From assembly GCF_036014115.1 (NCBI RefSeq), contig NZ_CP107913.1, forward strand, positions 7,309,501 to 7,373,500: a stretch of DNA of 64,000 bases, read 5' to 3'. This DNA is from Streptomyces sp. NBC_00448. GTDB taxonomy: Bacteria; Actinomycetota; Actinomycetes; Streptomycetales; Streptomycetaceae. The notes under the pieces were generated by a model that saw only the letters and a list, made by a program, of their open reading frames with translations, ran no database searches and had not been told where the DNA came from. A program made the position numbers and the translations under genes. Shown piece after piece: positions 1 through 10,346 of the stretch. Within the stretch, counting starts at the first letter, position 1. Each line of letters begins with the position of its first letter.

Positions 1-754
1 CCTTGCCGAGGATCGTGGCCTCGTCACCGGGGATCGGCTGGTACGCCGCGTTGTGCGGCAGCAGCCACACGTGGCCGTTGTCCCGCTTGAAGCGCTTCAC
101 GGTCGCCTCGCCGTCCAGCATCGCCGCGACGATGTCGCCGTTCTCGGCGACCGGTTGACGCCGTACGGTCACCCAGTCGCCGTCGCAGATGGCCGCCTCG
201 ATCATTGAGTCGCCGACCACCTTGAGCACGAACAGCTCGCCGTCACCGACGAGTTGGCGCGGCAGGGGGAAGACGTCCTCGACGGACTCCTCGGCGAGGA
301 TGGGACCGCCGGCCGCGATCCGGCCGACCAGCGGCACGTACGAGGCCGAGGGCTTGCCGGTGGTGTCGGTGGGCTGCGGGTGGCCCGCGTCCGACGCGCG
401 GACCTCGTACGCGCGGGGGCGGTGCGGGTCGCGGCGCAGGAATCCCTTCCGCTCCAGCGCCATGAGCTGGTGGGCGACCGACGAGGTGCTGGACAGGCCG
501 ACGGCCTGGCCGATCTCGCGCATGGACGGCGGATATCCGCGGCGCTGCACCGAGTCCCTGATGACCTCGATGACGCGGCGCTGGCGCTCGGTCAGCCCCG
601 AGCTGTCGGCGCGAATTCCCGGGGGCCGTCCGGGGAGGGCGCGCGCCGGCTTCGGGGTGCTGTCTTCGTTCGTCACGTCCAACGGGCCGATTCCGTCCGG
701 GGAGCGGTCATGCTCGGGCAATGTGCCGGTGGCGCTCTCTGCGGTGGTGGTCAC
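1..754 (-). CDS. lexA: LexA repressor, SOS regulator (3' end outside window)
   Basis: SOS repressor that binds SOS boxes as a dimer and cleaves itself when RecA is activated by DNA damage. The visible protein has an N-terminal tail of about 45 residues, a winged-helix domain (LTERQRRVIEVI...GYPPSMREIG...SSTSSVAHQL), an Ala-Gly cleavage site in GRIAAGGPI, the catalytic serine in GDSM and the catalytic lysine in EATVKRF. The gene runs leftward off the window, so the last residues are missing. The GTG start at 754 gives a reading that begins VTTTAES; an SOS box lies about 100 bp upstream, consistent with autoregulation. It is divergent from nrdR, as is common in Streptomyces. Confidence 0.96.
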   Translation of the reverse strand, partial: MTTTAESATGTLPEHDRSPDGIGPLDVTNEDSTPKPARALPGRPPGIRADSSGLTERQRRVIEVIRDSVQRRGYPPSMREIGQAVGLSSTSSVAHQLMALERKGFLRRDPHRPRAYEVRASDAGHPQPTDTTGKPSASYVPLVGRIAAGGPILAEESVEDVFPLPRQLVGDGELFVLKVVGDSMIEAAICDGDWVTVRRQPVAENGDIVAAMLDGEATVKRFKRDNGHVWLLPHNAAYQPIPGDEATILGK

Positions 755-854
755 GGCGGCCCCTTTCGAGTTGTTCTCCACCGCATGGACTGCGGTCGGC
801 CCGCCTCCGCGTGCGGGCAGTTAGTACAACGGTAGTGGGTTTCGAAAGGTTGCG

Positions 855-870
855 CCAAACACACGTTCGA
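855..870 (-). promoter_or_regulatory. SOS (LexA) box upstream of lexA
   Basis: Read on the minus strand the site is TCGAACGTGTGTTTGG, matching the actinobacterial/Gram-positive SOS box CGAAC-N4-GTTYG. It is about 100 bp upstream of the lexA start, in the place expected for autorepression. Confidence 0.85.
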
Positions 871-1149
871 GTGAATTAGCGAAAATCCGCTGACGTGATC
901 AAGGTACCGGGTGTATTGATCGAATGGAAGTTCGATTCCCGCATTGCCTCCGGCGTGGCGGTCGAGGCGCCGCCCAGTGCGCTCGCGGAGAGCGCGGACC
1001 GGGTGCGCGCATTCCGGTCGGCCCAGTGTCGCACCGGCTCGCGGAGTGCGCCCCGCGGACCCGCTCCCATACGCTCCGGCATGTCGCGAACGCCCTCCGT
1101 GGCCGTCGCGCGGCCACGACACGCGGATCGCACCCCCTGATGCGCGGGC
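871..1149. other. lexA-nrdR intergenic region
   Basis: About 280 bp between the SOS box and the NrdR boxes. No protein with convincing codon use is seen on either strand. It presumably holds the upstream part of the two divergent promoters; I see no other clear motif. Confidence 0.5.
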
Positions 1150-1196
1150 ACCAGATCTAGTGGTTGGATAGGGCCCGGCCACCACAAGTTGTGGTT
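1150..1196 (+). promoter_or_regulatory. Tandem NrdR boxes
   Basis: Two near-palindromic 16-mers, ACCAGATCTAGTGGTT (1150-1165) and ACCACAAGTTGTGGTT (1181-1196), lie exactly 31 bp apart start to start, i.e. three helical turns on the same DNA face. Paired boxes with about this spacing are the known signature of NrdR operators in front of ribonucleotide reductase genes. A candidate -10, TATGCT, follows at about 1237. The site should repress the nrdR-nrdJ operon. Confidence 0.85.
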
Positions 1197-1329
1197 TCCA
1201 AGCAGGCCCAGTGGCTTCAATGCCGCTGCGATCGCCTATGCTTGAGGCTGCTTCCGGGGCTCTGGCAGGACCTCGCGGAAGCATGTTCGTCGTGCGCTCA
1301 CCGTGGGTGAGGGAGGGAGTGGGAAGACC

Positions 1330-1839
1330 GTGCACTGCCCCTTCTGCAGACACCCCGACAGCCGCGTCGTCGACAGCCGGACCACCGATGACGGTGCCGC
1401 GATCCGTCGCCGGCGCCAGTGCCCCGACTGCGGGCGGCGCTTCACGACCGTCGAGTCGGCCTCGCTGATGGTGATCAAGCGCAGCGGCGTCACCGAGCCC
1501 TTCAGCCGCAACAAGGTGATCGCCGGCGTGCGCAAGGCGTGCCAGGGCCGGCCGGTCACCGAGGACGCCCTCGCGCTGCTCGGGCAGCGGGTCGAGGAGG
1601 CCGTCCGCGCCACCGGCAGCGCCGAGCTGTCCACCCATGACGTGGGACTGGCCATACTCGGTCCGCTCCAGGAACTCGACCTCGTCGCCTACCTGCGCTT
1701 CGCGAGCGTCTACCGGGCCTTCGACTCGCTCGACGACTTCGAGCGGGCCATCACGGAGCTGCGCGAGCAGCTCCCACCCATGACTCCCGGCGGGCTTGAC
1801 GAGGACCTCGGGGTCCCCGCGTCCGCGGGCACCGACTGA
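1330..1839 (+). CDS. nrdR: NrdR, ribonucleotide reductase repressor
   Basis: Zinc-ribbon/ATP-cone repressor that senses ATP/dATP and represses ribonucleotide reductase genes. The protein has 169 residues. The N-terminal zinc ribbon is visible as VHCPFCRHPDSRVVDSR followed by CPDCGRRF, then an ATP-cone from about residue 45 (VIKRSGVTEPFSRNKV). The GTG start at 1330 was chosen because NrdR proteins begin at the M-x-CPFC motif; a longer in-frame start at 1303 adds nine unmatched residues. It is followed after 118 bp by nrdJ and preceded by two NrdR boxes, so it is probably autoregulated together with nrdJ. Confidence 0.96.
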   Translation: MHCPFCRHPDSRVVDSRTTDDGAAIRRRRQCPDCGRRFTTVESASLMVIKRSGVTEPFSRNKVIAGVRKACQGRPVTEDALALLGQRVEEAVRATGSAELSTHDVGLAILGPLQELDLVAYLRFASVYRAFDSLDDFERAITELREQLPPMTPGGLDEDLGVPASAGTD

Positions 1840-1957
1840 CCGGCGTCGGGACACGGATTTGCCGACGCGCGCCCTAGCGCGCCGAGGCGTCAGACAACAC
1901 ATCGTGCTGCGGGAAGAACCGCGCACATCAGGGCGTTTGCCCATATTGGGAGGCGGA

Positions 1958-4843
<2,886 letters not shown>

Positions 4844-4875
4844 GCACGCTGATTCCCGGTTGAGACCGGGTGGCT

Positions 4876-4920
4876 GACCGGCCGGGCGGCATCGCGTCAC
4901 GCGATGCCGCCCGGCCGGTC
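4876..4920 (+). terminator. Perfect hairpin terminator after nrdJ
   Basis: A 21-bp perfect inverted repeat with a 3-base loop (TCA at 4897-4899) begins 32 bp after the nrdJ stop. No strong T-run follows, as is usual in Streptomyces. Confidence 0.85.
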
Positions 4921-5098
4921 GCGGTCTTCCCCCGGTCCTGGCAGGCGCGTGCCGGTTGCGACGTTCGGGTGAACATCGGGGAGGCGGTGTTTCGCGCGTC
5001 AAGGGGGCGAGGGGAATAGCTCCGGAGGAAGGGCGATTGATTCAGGACGAAGATCGATTCGTGCCCGCGGGAGCCGTGCACGTGCAAGGGGGAAGACC

Positions 5099-5869
5099 AT
5101 GTCAGGTGTGGACATTCGTTACGTCGGCGGGCCCACGGCGGTGGTGGAGGTCGGAGGGCTGCGCCTGCTCACCGACCCTACGTTCGACGAGCCGGGGGAG
5201 TACCCGATCGGCGCGCGGGCGCTGGTGAAGACGGCGGGCCCGGGCGTGGCACCGGCCGAGATCGGGCCGCTCGACGCGGTGCTGCTGTCGCACGACCAGC
5301 ATCCGGACAACCTCGACCGGGCAGGACGGGCGCTGCTGGCCGAGGTCCCGCTGGTGCTGAGCACGCGATCCGCCCACGACCGGGTGGTCGGCCCGGTGCG
5401 CGCCCTGGGCAACTGGGAGCACATCGACCTGCCGCGCCCGGGCGGCGGCGTGCTGCGGGTCACCGGCGTGCCGGCGCGGCACGGACCGGACGGCAGCGAG
5501 AAGCTGGTCGGTGAGGTCACCGGTTTCGTCCTGTCGGGCAGCGGCTTGCCGACGGTCTACATCAGCGGGGACAACGCTTCGCTCGACGTGGTGCGGGCCA
5601 TCGCCGACCGCTTCGGTCCCTTCGACGTGGCCCTGCTCTTCGCCGGGGCGGCCCGCACCGCGCTGGTGCCGGACGGCACGCTCACCCTGACGAGCGCGCA
5701 GGCGGCGGAGGCGGCCGCGATCCTGGACGCCCGGCAGGTGGTGCCGCTGCACTTCGAGCAGTGGGCGCACTTCACGCAGGACGGCGCCAGTGTCGAGGCG
5801 GAGTTCGCCGCAGCCGGTCTCGCGGACCGCCTGCACCGGCTGAGACCGGGTGCCTCCGTCGCGCTGTGA
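5099..5869 (+). CDS. MBL-fold metal-dependent hydrolase (UlaG/RomA-like)
   Basis: Predicted cytoplasmic metallo-beta-lactamase-fold hydrolase of 256 residues; substrate unknown. The N-terminus has the beta-strand/turn pattern DIRYVGGPTAVVEVGG...LLTDPTFD, then the metal motif LLSHDQHPDNLD (a variant of HxHxDH in which the first histidine pair is H-x-x-H), later IPARHG-like VPARHGPDG, YISGDN and the C-terminal VPLHFEQW. These are typical of the UlaG-type branch. It starts at ATG 5099 after GGGGGAAG. It stands alone between the nrdJ terminator and the next gene. Confidence 0.85.
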   Translation: MSGVDIRYVGGPTAVVEVGGLRLLTDPTFDEPGEYPIGARALVKTAGPGVAPAEIGPLDAVLLSHDQHPDNLDRAGRALLAEVPLVLSTRSAHDRVVGPVRALGNWEHIDLPRPGGGVLRVTGVPARHGPDGSEKLVGEVTGFVLSGSGLPTVYISGDNASLDVVRAIADRFGPFDVALLFAGAARTALVPDGTLTLTSAQAAEAAAILDARQVVPLHFEQWAHFTQDGASVEAEFAAAGLADRLHRLRPGASVAL

Positions 5870-5918
5870 GCGCCCCCTCGTGGTGCCGGAATGGATCGGG
5901 CGAGGCGCCCGACGCCAC

Positions 5919-5924
5919 TACGAT
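5919..5924 (+). promoter_or_regulatory. Leaderless-type -10 box
   Basis: TACGAT followed by 6 bases and the GTG at 5931. The TANNNT-N6-start layout is typical of leaderless actinobacterial genes and supports the 5931 start. Confidence 0.55.
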
Positions 5925-5930
5925 GGCGCG

Positions 5931-6536
5931 GTGTTGGTCAAGTGGATGCGCTGCGGGGTCGTCGATCGACCGGGGTTCGACCGGGGACAGCGCCGATGGG
6001 TGGCGCTGCGCCAGCAGCCGGGGTTCCTCGGCCAGGGCGGAGGGTGGAGCCGAGCCCAGCCGGGAGTCGCGCACCTGTTCGGCTTCTGGGACGACCGGCG
6101 CTCGTACGACGCCTTCATGGCCGGTCCGCACGACGGCGTCGCCGCCGCGCAGCAGGGCACGTACGAAATGCTCGCGGTGCGGCTGTTCGAGCACCGGCTG
6201 GATGTGAAGGTCGGTTTCGAGCCACTCTTCGCCGACACCGATCTGCTCAGAGTCGCGCTGTGCAAGGTGCGGCCGGAGCGCGTCGACCACTTCACGCAGA
6301 TGCAGGAGCGGGTGTGGAACCCGGCCATGGCCGGGTCGCCCGGGATGCTGCGCGGGGCCTTCGGCCGGGGCGAGACGGACGACTTCCTGGTGCTGTCGAT
6401 GTGGGACTCCGCCACGGAGCACGGCAAGTACCGGGAAGGGGCCGTGGAGCGGCTGTCCGAGCGCGCCGGGCTGGACGCAGATGTGCTCTCCGTGGCCGGC
6501 GACGTGGTGGACGTGGTGCAGGCATGGACGGTCTGA
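5931..6536 (+). CDS. YdbC-family protein (DUF4937-like)
   Basis: A 201-residue protein of unknown function. The start GTG-TTG-GTC-AAG-TGG gives (V)LVKWMRC, the usual beginning of YdbC/DUF4937 proteins, and the FLGQGGGWS...LFGFWDDRRSY pattern resembles ferredoxin-like monooxygenase-type (ABM-like) alpha-beta folds; two such halves seem present (residues about 1-90 and 100-200, the second with LSMWDSATEHGKYREGAV). A leaderless promoter fits this start. An in-frame upstream ATG at 5850 was rejected because the added residues look non-coding. Likely cytoplasmic. Confidence 0.75.
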   Translation: MLVKWMRCGVVDRPGFDRGQRRWVALRQQPGFLGQGGGWSRAQPGVAHLFGFWDDRRSYDAFMAGPHDGVAAAQQGTYEMLAVRLFEHRLDVKVGFEPLFADTDLLRVALCKVRPERVDHFTQMQERVWNPAMAGSPGMLRGAFGRGETDDFLVLSMWDSATEHGKYREGAVERLSERAGLDADVLSVAGDVVDVVQAWTV

Positions 6537-6630
6537 GCGGGGGCGCCGATCCGGTCGGCACCGGCCACGGCGCCCGGGCATCCGGCCGGCACGGCTCGGT
6601 GGCGGAAAGGCGGCGTGGTGGCGAGCGCAA

Positions 6631-6636
6631 TAGGCT
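6631..6636 (+). promoter_or_regulatory. Leaderless-type -10 box
   Basis: TAGGCT followed by 7 bases and the ATG at 6644, fitting a leaderless transcript. Confidence 0.6.
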
Positions 6637-6643
6637 GGCCGGT

Positions 6644-7306
6644 ATGGGACGCCCTCAGCGCATCGTGCTCATCCGGCACGGCGAGTCCCAGGGCAATGAG
6701 GACGACACCATCTACGAAAGGGTGCCCGACCATGCCCTGGAGTTGACCGCCGACGGCCGAAGGCAGGCAGCGACGGCGGGCGCCCGGCTGCGCGCGGTGT
6801 TCGGCGGGGAGCGAGTGCAGGCATTCGTCTCCCCGTACCGGCGGACCTGGCACACCTACGAGGAGTTGGGCCTGGACCCGGCGCTGGCCACGGCGCGCGA
6901 GGAGCCCCGGCTGCGGGAGCAGGACTGGGGCAACTGGCAGGACCAGGAGGACATCCAGCGTCAGCGCAAGGCCCGAGACGCCTATGGTCACTTCTTCTAC
7001 CGGTTCGCGATGGGGGAGAGCGGCGCAGACGTCCACGACCGGGTGGGCGCGTTCCTGGAGACCCTCTACCGCGCCTTCGACAAGCCGGACTTCCCTCCGA
7101 ACGTGCTGCTGGTCACGCACGGGCTGACGATGCGGCTGTTCTGCATGCGCTGGTTCCACTGGACGGTCGAGGAGTTCGAGACGCTGTCCAACCCGTCCAA
7201 CGCCGAGACCCGCATGCTTCTGCTGCAGCCGTCCGGCCGCTACATCCTGGACCGGCCGTTCGAGCGGTGGGGGACCCCCGGCCCGCCCGGCGGCGGGTTG
7301 CAGTGA
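6644..7306 (+). CDS. Histidine phosphatase (phosphoglycerate mutase-like)
   Basis: A 220-residue member of the histidine phosphatase superfamily. The catalytic RHG motif is near the N-terminus (IVLIRHGESQGNEDD), the SPYRRTWHT segment carries the second conserved arginine, the acidic EQDWGNWQ is typical of this branch, and the second catalytic histidine is in LLVTHGLTMRLF. These make a phosphomonoesterase or mutase likely; the substrate cannot be told from sequence. The start is fixed by a leaderless promoter. Related proteins in Streptomyces are listed only as phosphoglycerate mutase-like. Confidence 0.9.
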   Translation: MGRPQRIVLIRHGESQGNEDDTIYERVPDHALELTADGRRQAATAGARLRAVFGGERVQAFVSPYRRTWHTYEELGLDPALATAREEPRLREQDWGNWQDQEDIQRQRKARDAYGHFFYRFAMGESGADVHDRVGAFLETLYRAFDKPDFPPNVLLVTHGLTMRLFCMRWFHWTVEEFETLSNPSNAETRMLLLQPSGRYILDRPFERWGTPGPPGGGLQ

Positions 7307-7368
7307 GCGCGGGTTCGGTGCCGCATGGCCGAACCCGGGCGACCTCCCCCGCGCCCATGCCGACCTGA

Positions 7369-7584
7369 CCGGGTACCGTCCCCGTTCTCCCCGCGGCCTC
7401 ACCCGGAGGCCGGCCGCGCCGCCCCGACCAGGAAGCACGCGAACGCCGCGCCGCCCGGCTCCTCGACGCCGGGCTGGCCGGACTCCCGCGGACCCCCGAC
7501 GCGCGGACGACGGACCCGCGCCCGAGCGACCCGCAGCCGACCGACGAGCAGCCCCGTACGGAGCCTGCCGAGGGCCTTGCTTAG
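7369..7584 (+). pseudogene. Possible gene remnant lacking a start codon
   Basis: The 400-bp gap between the phosphatase and the ADP-ribosylglycohydrolase has one frame, open from 7369 to a TAG at 7582, with gene-like codon use, most clearly from 7420 on. It reads RPDQEARERRAARLLDAG, then a Pro/Asp/Thr-rich tail (DPRPSDPQPTDEQPRTEP). No ATG, GTG, TTG or CTG lies in frame before the gene-like part, so it looks like the 3' end of a gene whose beginning has been lost. I do not recognise the family. Confidence 0.35.
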
Positions 7585-7698
7585 GTCGCGTGCCGCGCCG
7601 CCACCGAGCCGAGGCCCTGCCGCCGCCCGCCTGCCGTACGTCCGCCCGTCGACGGGCGCCGACCCGTACGATCCCCTGGCGCCGGGCCGGGCGGTCAG

Positions 7699-7704
7699 TA
7701 CGAT
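7699..7704 (+). promoter_or_regulatory. Leaderless-type -10 box
   Basis: TACGAT followed by 7 bases and an ATG at 7712 that opens an eight-codon ORF rather than the main gene. Confidence 0.5.
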
Positions 7705-7711
7705 GCGTCAG

Positions 7712-7738
7712 ATGAAAGCGAAGGTTCCGACGCCATGA
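7712..7738 (+). CDS. Eight-codon upstream ORF (MKAKVPTP)
   Basis: A minimal ORF MKAKVPTP begins at the probable leaderless transcription start and ends in TGA overlapping the ATG of the next gene (ATGA, 7735-7738). The main gene has no good Shine-Dalgarno of its own apart from GAAGG, so translation of the short ORF may deliver ribosomes by re-initiation. The peptide itself may have no function. Confidence 0.4.
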   Translation: MKAKVPTP

Positions 7739-8682
7739 TTCCCGAGCCTGCCCCCGGTCCCGGCCAGGTCGAGTCCGCCCCCGCCCGGACCTGTGACTCC
7801 GGCCGCTTGGCGCGTGCCACGGCCAGCCTGCGCGGGCTGGCGGTCGGCGACGCACTCGGGTCGCAGTTCTTCGTGCCGGCCAACTACCCCGCCCTCCAGA
7901 GCGGCGAGCTGCCGCCGGGCCCGTGGGCGTGGACGGACGACACGGAGATGGCGTGTTCGGTCCTGGCGGTGCTCGCGTCGCACGGCCGGATCGATCAGGA
8001 CGCGCTCGCGTGGTCCTTCGCGGAGCACCATGACTTCGACCGCGGCTATGGCCCCGCCGTGAACCGGATGCTGCGGCTGATCCGCCAGGAGGGCGCCGAC
8101 TGGCGCGAACTCGCCGCCGGGCTGTTCAACGGGCAGGGCTCGTGGGGCAACGGGGCGGCGATGCGGATCGCGCCGCTGGGCGCCTGGTACGCGGGCGACC
8201 CCGAGCAGGCCACCCACCAGGCCGAGATCTCCGCCTACACCACCCACCAGCACCGGGAGGCCGTGGCCGGCGCGATGGCGGTCGCCGCCGCTGCCGCGCT
8301 CGCCGCCGACCCCGCGGGACCTGGCGACCCGGACGCGCTCCTGGGCACGGTGCTGGACCTGGTGCCGCGCAGCGCCGTGCACGCCGGCATCCGACGGGCC
8401 CGTGACATGCTGGACTACGCCGACGTGGCGACCGTCGCAGCGGTGCTCGGCTGCGGCCGCCGCACCAGCGCCCACGACACGGTGCCCTTCACCCTGTGGG
8501 CCGCCGCACGCCACCTGGACGACTACGAGCGGGCCTTCTGGACCACCGCGCGGGCCGGCGGCGACGTGGACACCAACTGCGCCATCGTCGGCGGCATCAT
8601 CGCCGCCCGCCCCGGCGGCGAACCGCCCGCCACCTGGACACGGCGGACCGAACCGCTGCCGGAGTGGGCCGCTGTGGCCTGA
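7735..8682 (+). CDS. ADP-ribosylglycohydrolase family protein
   Basis: A 315-residue protein of the DraG/ARH superfamily, which removes ADP-ribose from proteins or small molecules with a two-metal centre. Family landmarks occur in order: GLAVGDALGSQF at about residue 35, WTDDTEMA (metal-binding threonine and aspartates), NGQGSWGNGAAMRIAPLG, and GGDVDTNCAIVGGI near the C-terminus, which supplies the remaining metal ligands. All key acids are kept, so it should be active. The substrate is not predictable. It may be translated by coupling to the tiny ORF that overlaps its start. Confidence 0.92.
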   Translation: MIPEPAPGPGQVESAPARTCDSGRLARATASLRGLAVGDALGSQFFVPANYPALQSGELPPGPWAWTDDTEMACSVLAVLASHGRIDQDALAWSFAEHHDFDRGYGPAVNRMLRLIRQEGADWRELAAGLFNGQGSWGNGAAMRIAPLGAWYAGDPEQATHQAEISAYTTHQHREAVAGAMAVAAAAALAADPAGPGDPDALLGTVLDLVPRSAVHAGIRRARDMLDYADVATVAAVLGCGRRTSAHDTVPFTLWAAARHLDDYERAFWTTARAGGDVDTNCAIVGGIIAARPGGEPPATWTRRTEPLPEWAAVA

Positions 8683-8782
8683 TCGCGACGTGCATGCCCC
8701 TTCAACGGGCGGGCACGCGCTGTCCGTTCGCGCCGCCCGGTGCCGCCGATCACCCCTCTACAGGCAGGCCGTTGCCGAGAGG

Positions 8783-8788
8783 TAGGCT
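8783..8788 (+). promoter_or_regulatory. -10 box of rnhB
   Basis: TAGGCT lies 9 bases before the rnhB ATG, which would give a leader of only a few bases. Confidence 0.5.
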
Positions 8789-8797
8789 GAGCGTGTC

Positions 8798-9484
8798 ATG
8801 CCGTACGTACCGCCCACCCACACCGTCGAGCGTTCGATGCGCGCCACCCTCGGCGTACGCACCGTCGCTGGTGTGGACGAGGTGGGGCGTGGCGCGTGGG
8901 CCGGGCCGGTCACGGTGTGCGCGGCGGTCACCGGACTGCGCCGCCCGCCCGAGGGCCTGACCGACTCCAAGCTGATCACCCCCAAGCGGCGGACCAAGCT
9001 GGCCGCTCTTCTCGCCGACTGGGTGACGTCCTATGCACTCGGCCACGCGTCGCCCGAGGAGATCGACAGCCTCGGCATGACGGCGGCCCTGCGGCTTGCG
9101 GCGGGACGCGCCCTGGAGGCGCTGCCCGAGCGGCCGGACGCGGTCATCCTGGACGGCAAGCACAACTACCTGGGCGGGCCCTGGCAGGTGCGGACCGTCA
9201 TCAAGGGCGACCAGTCATGTGTCGCGGTGGCCGCCGCGTCCGTGATCGCCAAGGTGCGGCGCGACGCCGCGATGGCCGAACTCGGCGCGGAATACGCCCC
9301 GTTCGCCTTCGGGGACAACGCCGGGTATCCGTCACCCGTGCACCGTGCGGCACTCGAGGAACTCGGTCCGACCGCGCAGCACCGGCTGTCCTGGTCGTAT
9401 CTGGACGCGATGCCGCGGTGGCAGCACCTCAAGAAGGTGCGGGACGACGCAGACACAGGGGAACAACTCGGTTTCGATTTCTGA
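8798..9484 (+). CDS. rnhB: Ribonuclease HII
   Basis: Cuts the RNA strand of RNA/DNA hybrids and removes single ribonucleotides from DNA. The 228-residue protein has the diagnostic VAGVDEVGRGAWAGPV (catalytic Asp-Glu), LTDSKLITPKRR, VILDGKHNYL (catalytic aspartate) and IKGDQSCVAVAAASVIAKV (fourth acidic residue and RNase HII helix). Alanine and tryptophan in GRGAWAG replace the more common GPLAG, a known actinobacterial variation. The length is normal. It is followed by an unrecognised protein and then recQ, so this stretch is rich in nucleic-acid enzymes. Confidence 0.96.
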   Translation: MPYVPPTHTVERSMRATLGVRTVAGVDEVGRGAWAGPVTVCAAVTGLRRPPEGLTDSKLITPKRRTKLAALLADWVTSYALGHASPEEIDSLGMTAALRLAAGRALEALPERPDAVILDGKHNYLGGPWQVRTVIKGDQSCVAVAAASVIAKVRRDAAMAELGAEYAPFAFGDNAGYPSPVHRAALEELGPTAQHRLSWSYLDAMPRWQHLKKVRDDADTGEQLGFDF

Positions 9485-9538
9485 TTGGGGAGCCACCCCC
9501 CGCTGCGCATTCACAGCTCGTTTGATAGACATCAACTC

Positions 9539-10195
9539 ATGCCTCTCACCCCCGAGGAGCCTCAGATTCACGAGAGCGTCCCGGGTCCCCGCACTGCTCC
9601 GGCCGCCGGCCGGAATGCGTCGACCCCCCGTCCAGTCCCCGGCCCGCCGCGACCTGCGGCACCGCGCCCCGCGCCGTCGAGGGAAGCAGCCGCCGCAGGC
9701 GTCGGTCCCGGCCGTCCCGGTCCCAACCGGCCCGCGGGCAAGGCCGGACCAGCGGCTCCGGCCGCGCCGCCCGCCGCCGTGCCCGCGCAGCGTTCCACCG
9801 ACGGCACGTCCGCCCAGATCCAGCTCATCCCCGCTCCGGAGGCAGGCGCGATCGACGCGGCCGACGAAACGGTTGACCTCCTGCTGGACACCGGCCGTGC
9901 CCCCGGCGAGATCCTGGTGCTGACCGCCGGCGAGCAGCATCCCTGGGCCGCCCACGAGCTGTCCTTCGGCGAGGCGTCCTACTGGGACCAGCACGACGCG
10001 GCCGACGACGTGTTCTACGCCGACATCCGCGCCACCCGTGCCACCGGCCGCCCGGTCGTGGTCGTCGCGCTCAACGGCGGTGACGACGAAGGGATGTCGC
10101 GCGCGCTGGCAGAGGCACTGGCTCGTGCCGGTGTGCTGCTGATCGTGTGCGGCGACCCGGCCCGGATCAACGGGTTGCTCGGCGCCACGGCCTGA
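9539..10195 (+). CDS. Unrecognised protein with Pro/Ala-rich N-terminus and helicase-tail-like domain
   Basis: A 218-residue protein. Residues 1-90 are a disordered Pro/Ala/Gly/Arg-rich segment; residues about 100-215 form a compact domain (AIDAADETVDLLLDTGRAPGEILVLTAG...YADIRATRATGRPVVVVALNGGDD...LLIVCGDPARINGLLG). The compact part resembles the C-terminal strand-loop region of UvrD/superfamily I helicases, but no Walker A motif is present, so it cannot be a helicase by itself. The ATG at 9539 was chosen because sequence before it is not coding-like; a short palindrome TTGAT-AGAC-ATCAA (9522-9535) sits just upstream. It points toward the convergent gene at 10943. Confidence 0.7.
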   Translation: MPLTPEEPQIHESVPGPRTAPAAGRNASTPRPVPGPPRPAAPRPAPSREAAAAGVGPGRPGPNRPAGKAGPAAPAAPPAAVPAQRSTDGTSAQIQLIPAPEAGAIDAADETVDLLLDTGRAPGEILVLTAGEQHPWAAHELSFGEASYWDQHDAADDVFYADIRATRATGRPVVVVALNGGDDEGMSRALAEALARAGVLLIVCGDPARINGLLGATA

Positions 10196-10215
10196 CCGAG
10201 GGCCTGGGCGGGTCG

Positions 10216-10239
10216 CGGCGGCCGGACATCCGGCCGCCG
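10216..10239. terminator. Hairpin between convergent genes
   Basis: Perfect 11-bp stem (CGGCGGCCGGA / TCCGGCCGCCG) with a 2-base loop, 20 bp after the stop of the gene ending at 10195. It can serve transcripts from both sides. Confidence 0.65.
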
Positions 10240-10284
10240 GGCCTGGTCGTTGCGCCGACGCGACGCGGCCCGCCGGAGACGCGC

Positions 10285-10336
10285 GGGCTTGCCGCGAAGA
10301 CGGTCACCCGGGCTTATGCCGCGAAGGCGGTCGCCC
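10285..10336. repeat. Imperfect direct repeat, two copies of about 26 bp
   Basis: GGGCTT(AT)GCCGCGAAGRCGGTCRCCC occurs at 10285-10309 and again at 10310-10336, the second copy with a 2-base insertion. The pair lies between two convergent genes. Confidence 0.7.
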
Positions 10337-10346
10337 GGCCGGGCGG

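Noticed and set aside
1840..1957. Cobalamin riboswitch ahead of nrdJ
   Set aside because: The nrdR-nrdJ gap is only 118 bp and shows no B12-box-like sequence; such riboswitches are known ahead of class I nrd genes in Streptomyces instead.
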